Assembly: GCA_037131955.1 (NCBI GenBank)
Contig: JBAXQC010000063.1
Coordinates: 1 to 16,701 of the forward strand
Source of the DNA: CAIMMJ01 sp037131955
Lineage (GTDB): Bacteria > Bacteroidota > Bacteroidia > UBA4408
Length of the DNA stretch: 16,701 nt
Direction of reading: 5' to 3'
Part shown: one piece after another, positions 15,390 through 16,701 of the stretch
Layout of the letters: each line of letters begins with the position of its first letter
How positions within the stretch are numbered: the stretch's first letter is position 1
The notes under the pieces: generated by a model
Seen by the model: only the letters and a program-made list of their open reading frames with translations
Databases searched by the model: none
Told to the model about the DNA's origin: nothing
Program-made: the position numbers and the translations under genes

Positions 15390-16511
15390 ATGAAATTTAT
15401 AGTTTCCAGCACAACACTTGTAAGAAATTTACAACAATTAGGAGCAGTGTTAAACTCGTCCAATGTACTTCCAATTTTAGATAATTTTTTGTTTGATTTA
15501 AAAGATGGAATACTAACTGTTTCTGCCTCAGATTTAGAAACCACCATGTCTATAAACGTTGCTGTAAAAGCAGATAGCGATGGAACAATAGCTATTCCTG
15601 CAAAAATGCTGATAGACATTGTTAAGTCATTTCCAGAATTGCCGCTTTCATTTGCCGCTGACACAGAAAATTATGGTATTGATATTTCTGCAGGTGAAGG
15701 AAAGTACAAATTAACAGGGTTTGATGGAGCAGAGTTTCCTAAAATGCAAGAAGTTACAGATGGTCAAAGTATTACTGTTCATTCTCAAGTGCTAGGAAAT
15801 GCAATTTCAAAAACAATTTTTGCAACTGGAAATGACGATATGAGACCTCAAATGAATGGTATATTTTTTCAGTTTAGTCCAGAAAACGTTACGTTTGTTG
15901 CTACCGATGCACACAAACTTGTGAGGTATAGAAGAGCTGATTTAAAATCTGAAAACGAAGCATCATTTATTGTTCCTAAAAAACCAATGAACTTTTTAAA
16001 AAATACTTTATTGTCGCTAGATACTGATGTATCTATGAAGTACAATAGTTCAAATGTATTTTTCTTATTTGGCGAAACAAGAGTAGTGAGTAGATTAGTA
16101 GATGGAAAATACCCAAACTACGAGGCCGTAATTCCTACCAACAATCCAAATAAATTAGTAGTTGATAGGCAGTTGTTGTTAAGCACAGTAAAGCGTGTTT
16201 CTTTGTTTTCAAATAAAAGTACCTACCAAATACGACTTAAAATTTCTGGTTCAGAACTTTCTATTTCTGCTGAAGATTATGATTTTAATAATGCTGCAAT
16301 TGAGCGCTTAACATGCCAATATACAGGTGAAGACATGGAGATAGGCTTTAACGCAAAATTTCTAATAGAAATGATAGCAAACTTAGATTCAGAAAATATT
16401 ACCATTGAAATGAGTGCTCCAAATAGGGCCGGAATATTATTGCCTGAAGGCAAAGAAGATGCATCAGAAGATATTTTGATGCTTGTAATGCCAATAATGC
16501 TAAACAACTAA
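15390..16511 (+). CDS. dnaN: DNA polymerase III beta subunit (sliding clamp)
   Basis: This is the ring-shaped dimer that tethers DNA polymerases and repair proteins to DNA. The 373 residues match the family, with three repeats of the clamp fold, about 1-122, 129-245 and 246-373. Recognisable stretches are MKFIVSSTTLVRNLQQLGAV (1-20), NGIFFQF and ATDAHKLVRY in the second fold, and DGKYPNYEAVIP at the junction of the second and third. The C-terminus LVMPIMLNN corresponds to the VMPMR-type end that forms the partner-binding pocket. The ATG has no Shine-Dalgarno sequence. There is no dnaA or recF beside it. A strong terminator follows 18 nt after the stop. DinB in this window carries a motif that should bind this clamp. 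Confidence 0.98.
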   Translation: MKFIVSSTTLVRNLQQLGAVLNSSNVLPILDNFLFDLKDGILTVSASDLETTMSINVAVKADSDGTIAIPAKMLIDIVKSFPELPLSFAADTENYGIDISAGEGKYKLTGFDGAEFPKMQEVTDGQSITVHSQVLGNAISKTIFATGNDDMRPQMNGIFFQFSPENVTFVATDAHKLVRYRRADLKSENEASFIVPKKPMNFLKNTLLSLDTDVSMKYNSSNVFFLFGETRVVSRLVDGKYPNYEAVIPTNNPNKLVVDRQLLLSTVKRVSLFSNKSTYQIRLKISGSELSISAEDYDFNNAAIERLTCQYTGEDMEIGFNAKFLIEMIANLDSENITIEMSAPNRAGILLPEGKEDASEDILMLVMPIMLNN

Positions 16512-16529
16512 TAATAGCAATAATTATTA

Positions 16530-16562
16530 AAAAAAAATCTCGGATTTCCCGAGATTTTTTTT
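16530..16562. terminator. Bidirectional intrinsic terminator after dnaN
   Basis: A perfect 14-bp stem (16530-16543 with 16549-16562) has a GC-rich core CTCGG/CCGAG and a five-base loop ATTTC. Eight A on the left arm and eight T on the right arm mean that RNA from either strand ends in a U-tract. It fits dnaN transcription from the left and a convergent gene from the right. Confidence 0.9.
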
Positions 16563-16626
16563 GCAATTTTTTGAAATTTACTCAATAATTTTAGATCGTT
16601 TGATTTTATTACTCTGATGAAATAAA

Positions 16627-16701
16627 CTACCTAATTAGACTTACTATTCCGGTTTTTCTAATTTTCTTGCCTAGAGAATCAGTAGCTTTTATATACCATG
16701 T
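16627..16701 (-). CDS. C-terminal end of an unidentified minus-strand protein (partial)
   Basis: On the minus strand one frame is open from the window edge for 24 codons and ends in TAG at 16629-16627. The other two minus frames have stops within the first few codons. The peptide contains WYIKATDSLGKKIRK, a strand-turn-strand pattern like the last hairpin of Ig-like or secretion-signal domains of Bacteroidota exported proteins. That resemblance is weak at this length. The bidirectional terminator just beyond supports a convergent gene ending here. Most of the gene lies outside the window. Confidence 0.42.
   Translation of the reverse strand, partial: TWYIKATDSLGKKIRKTGIVSLIR

Overview
The window is AT-rich, tightly packed DNA from a member of the Bacteroidota, probably one with a small, low-GC genome. 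This rests on several things. Most start codons lack a Shine-Dalgarno sequence. Upstream regions repeatedly carry the Bacteroidota promoter pattern (TTG/TTTG, about 18-19 bp, TAnnTTTG). The parvulin, MoxR and DUF4340 proteins have forms typical of this phylum. No rRNA, tRNA, CRISPR array, insertion sequence or phage gene was seen. No gene-free stretch exceeds about 140 bp.

Layout, left to right. (1) Positions 1-1397: the apparent tail of an unidentified gene, then dinB (DNA polymerase IV) with its own promoter. (2) Positions 1525-6404: a cell-envelope polysaccharide region. An MBOAT O-acyltransferase and an SGNH-like membrane-anchored protein form a two-gene plus-strand operon. They converge, with overlapping stop codons, on a minus-strand YitT-family membrane protein. 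Upstream of that on the same strand is a polyprenyl-phosphate sugar-1-phosphate transferase of the kind that starts exopolysaccharide synthesis. (3) Positions 6480-8876: purK (purine synthesis, minus strand) divergent from an M42 metallo-aminopeptidase. (4) Positions 8996-15320: an envelope protein-folding cluster. It contains a large double-parvulin isomerase, a terminator-like hairpin, then a tight run of a SurA-N-like lipoprotein, a SurA-type isomerase, a MoxR AAA+ ATPase and a DUF4340 protein. The gene junctions in that run are a 29-nt overlap and gaps of 3 and 6 nt. (5) Positions 15390-16511: dnaN (sliding clamp) with its own promoter, a strong bidirectional terminator, and the apparent end of a convergent minus-strand gene running off the window.

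How the genes may work together. The MBOAT/SGNH pair plausibly O-acylates a glycan, perhaps the one initiated by the nearby sugar transferase. The two isomerases and the lipoprotein are a periplasmic chaperone set for outer-membrane or secreted proteins, and MoxR and DUF4340 appear to be co-transcribed with it. DinB carries a clamp-binding pentapeptide, so it should dock on the DnaN clamp encoded at the other end of the window.

No wholly new system is certain here. The most interesting items are the SurA protein whose two parvulin domains have each lost a different one of the two signature histidines, the lipoprotein lacking a recognisable isomerase domain that sits between two isomerases, the MoxR-DUF4340 coupling to that cluster, and the MBOAT/SGNH pair with its unusual start signal.
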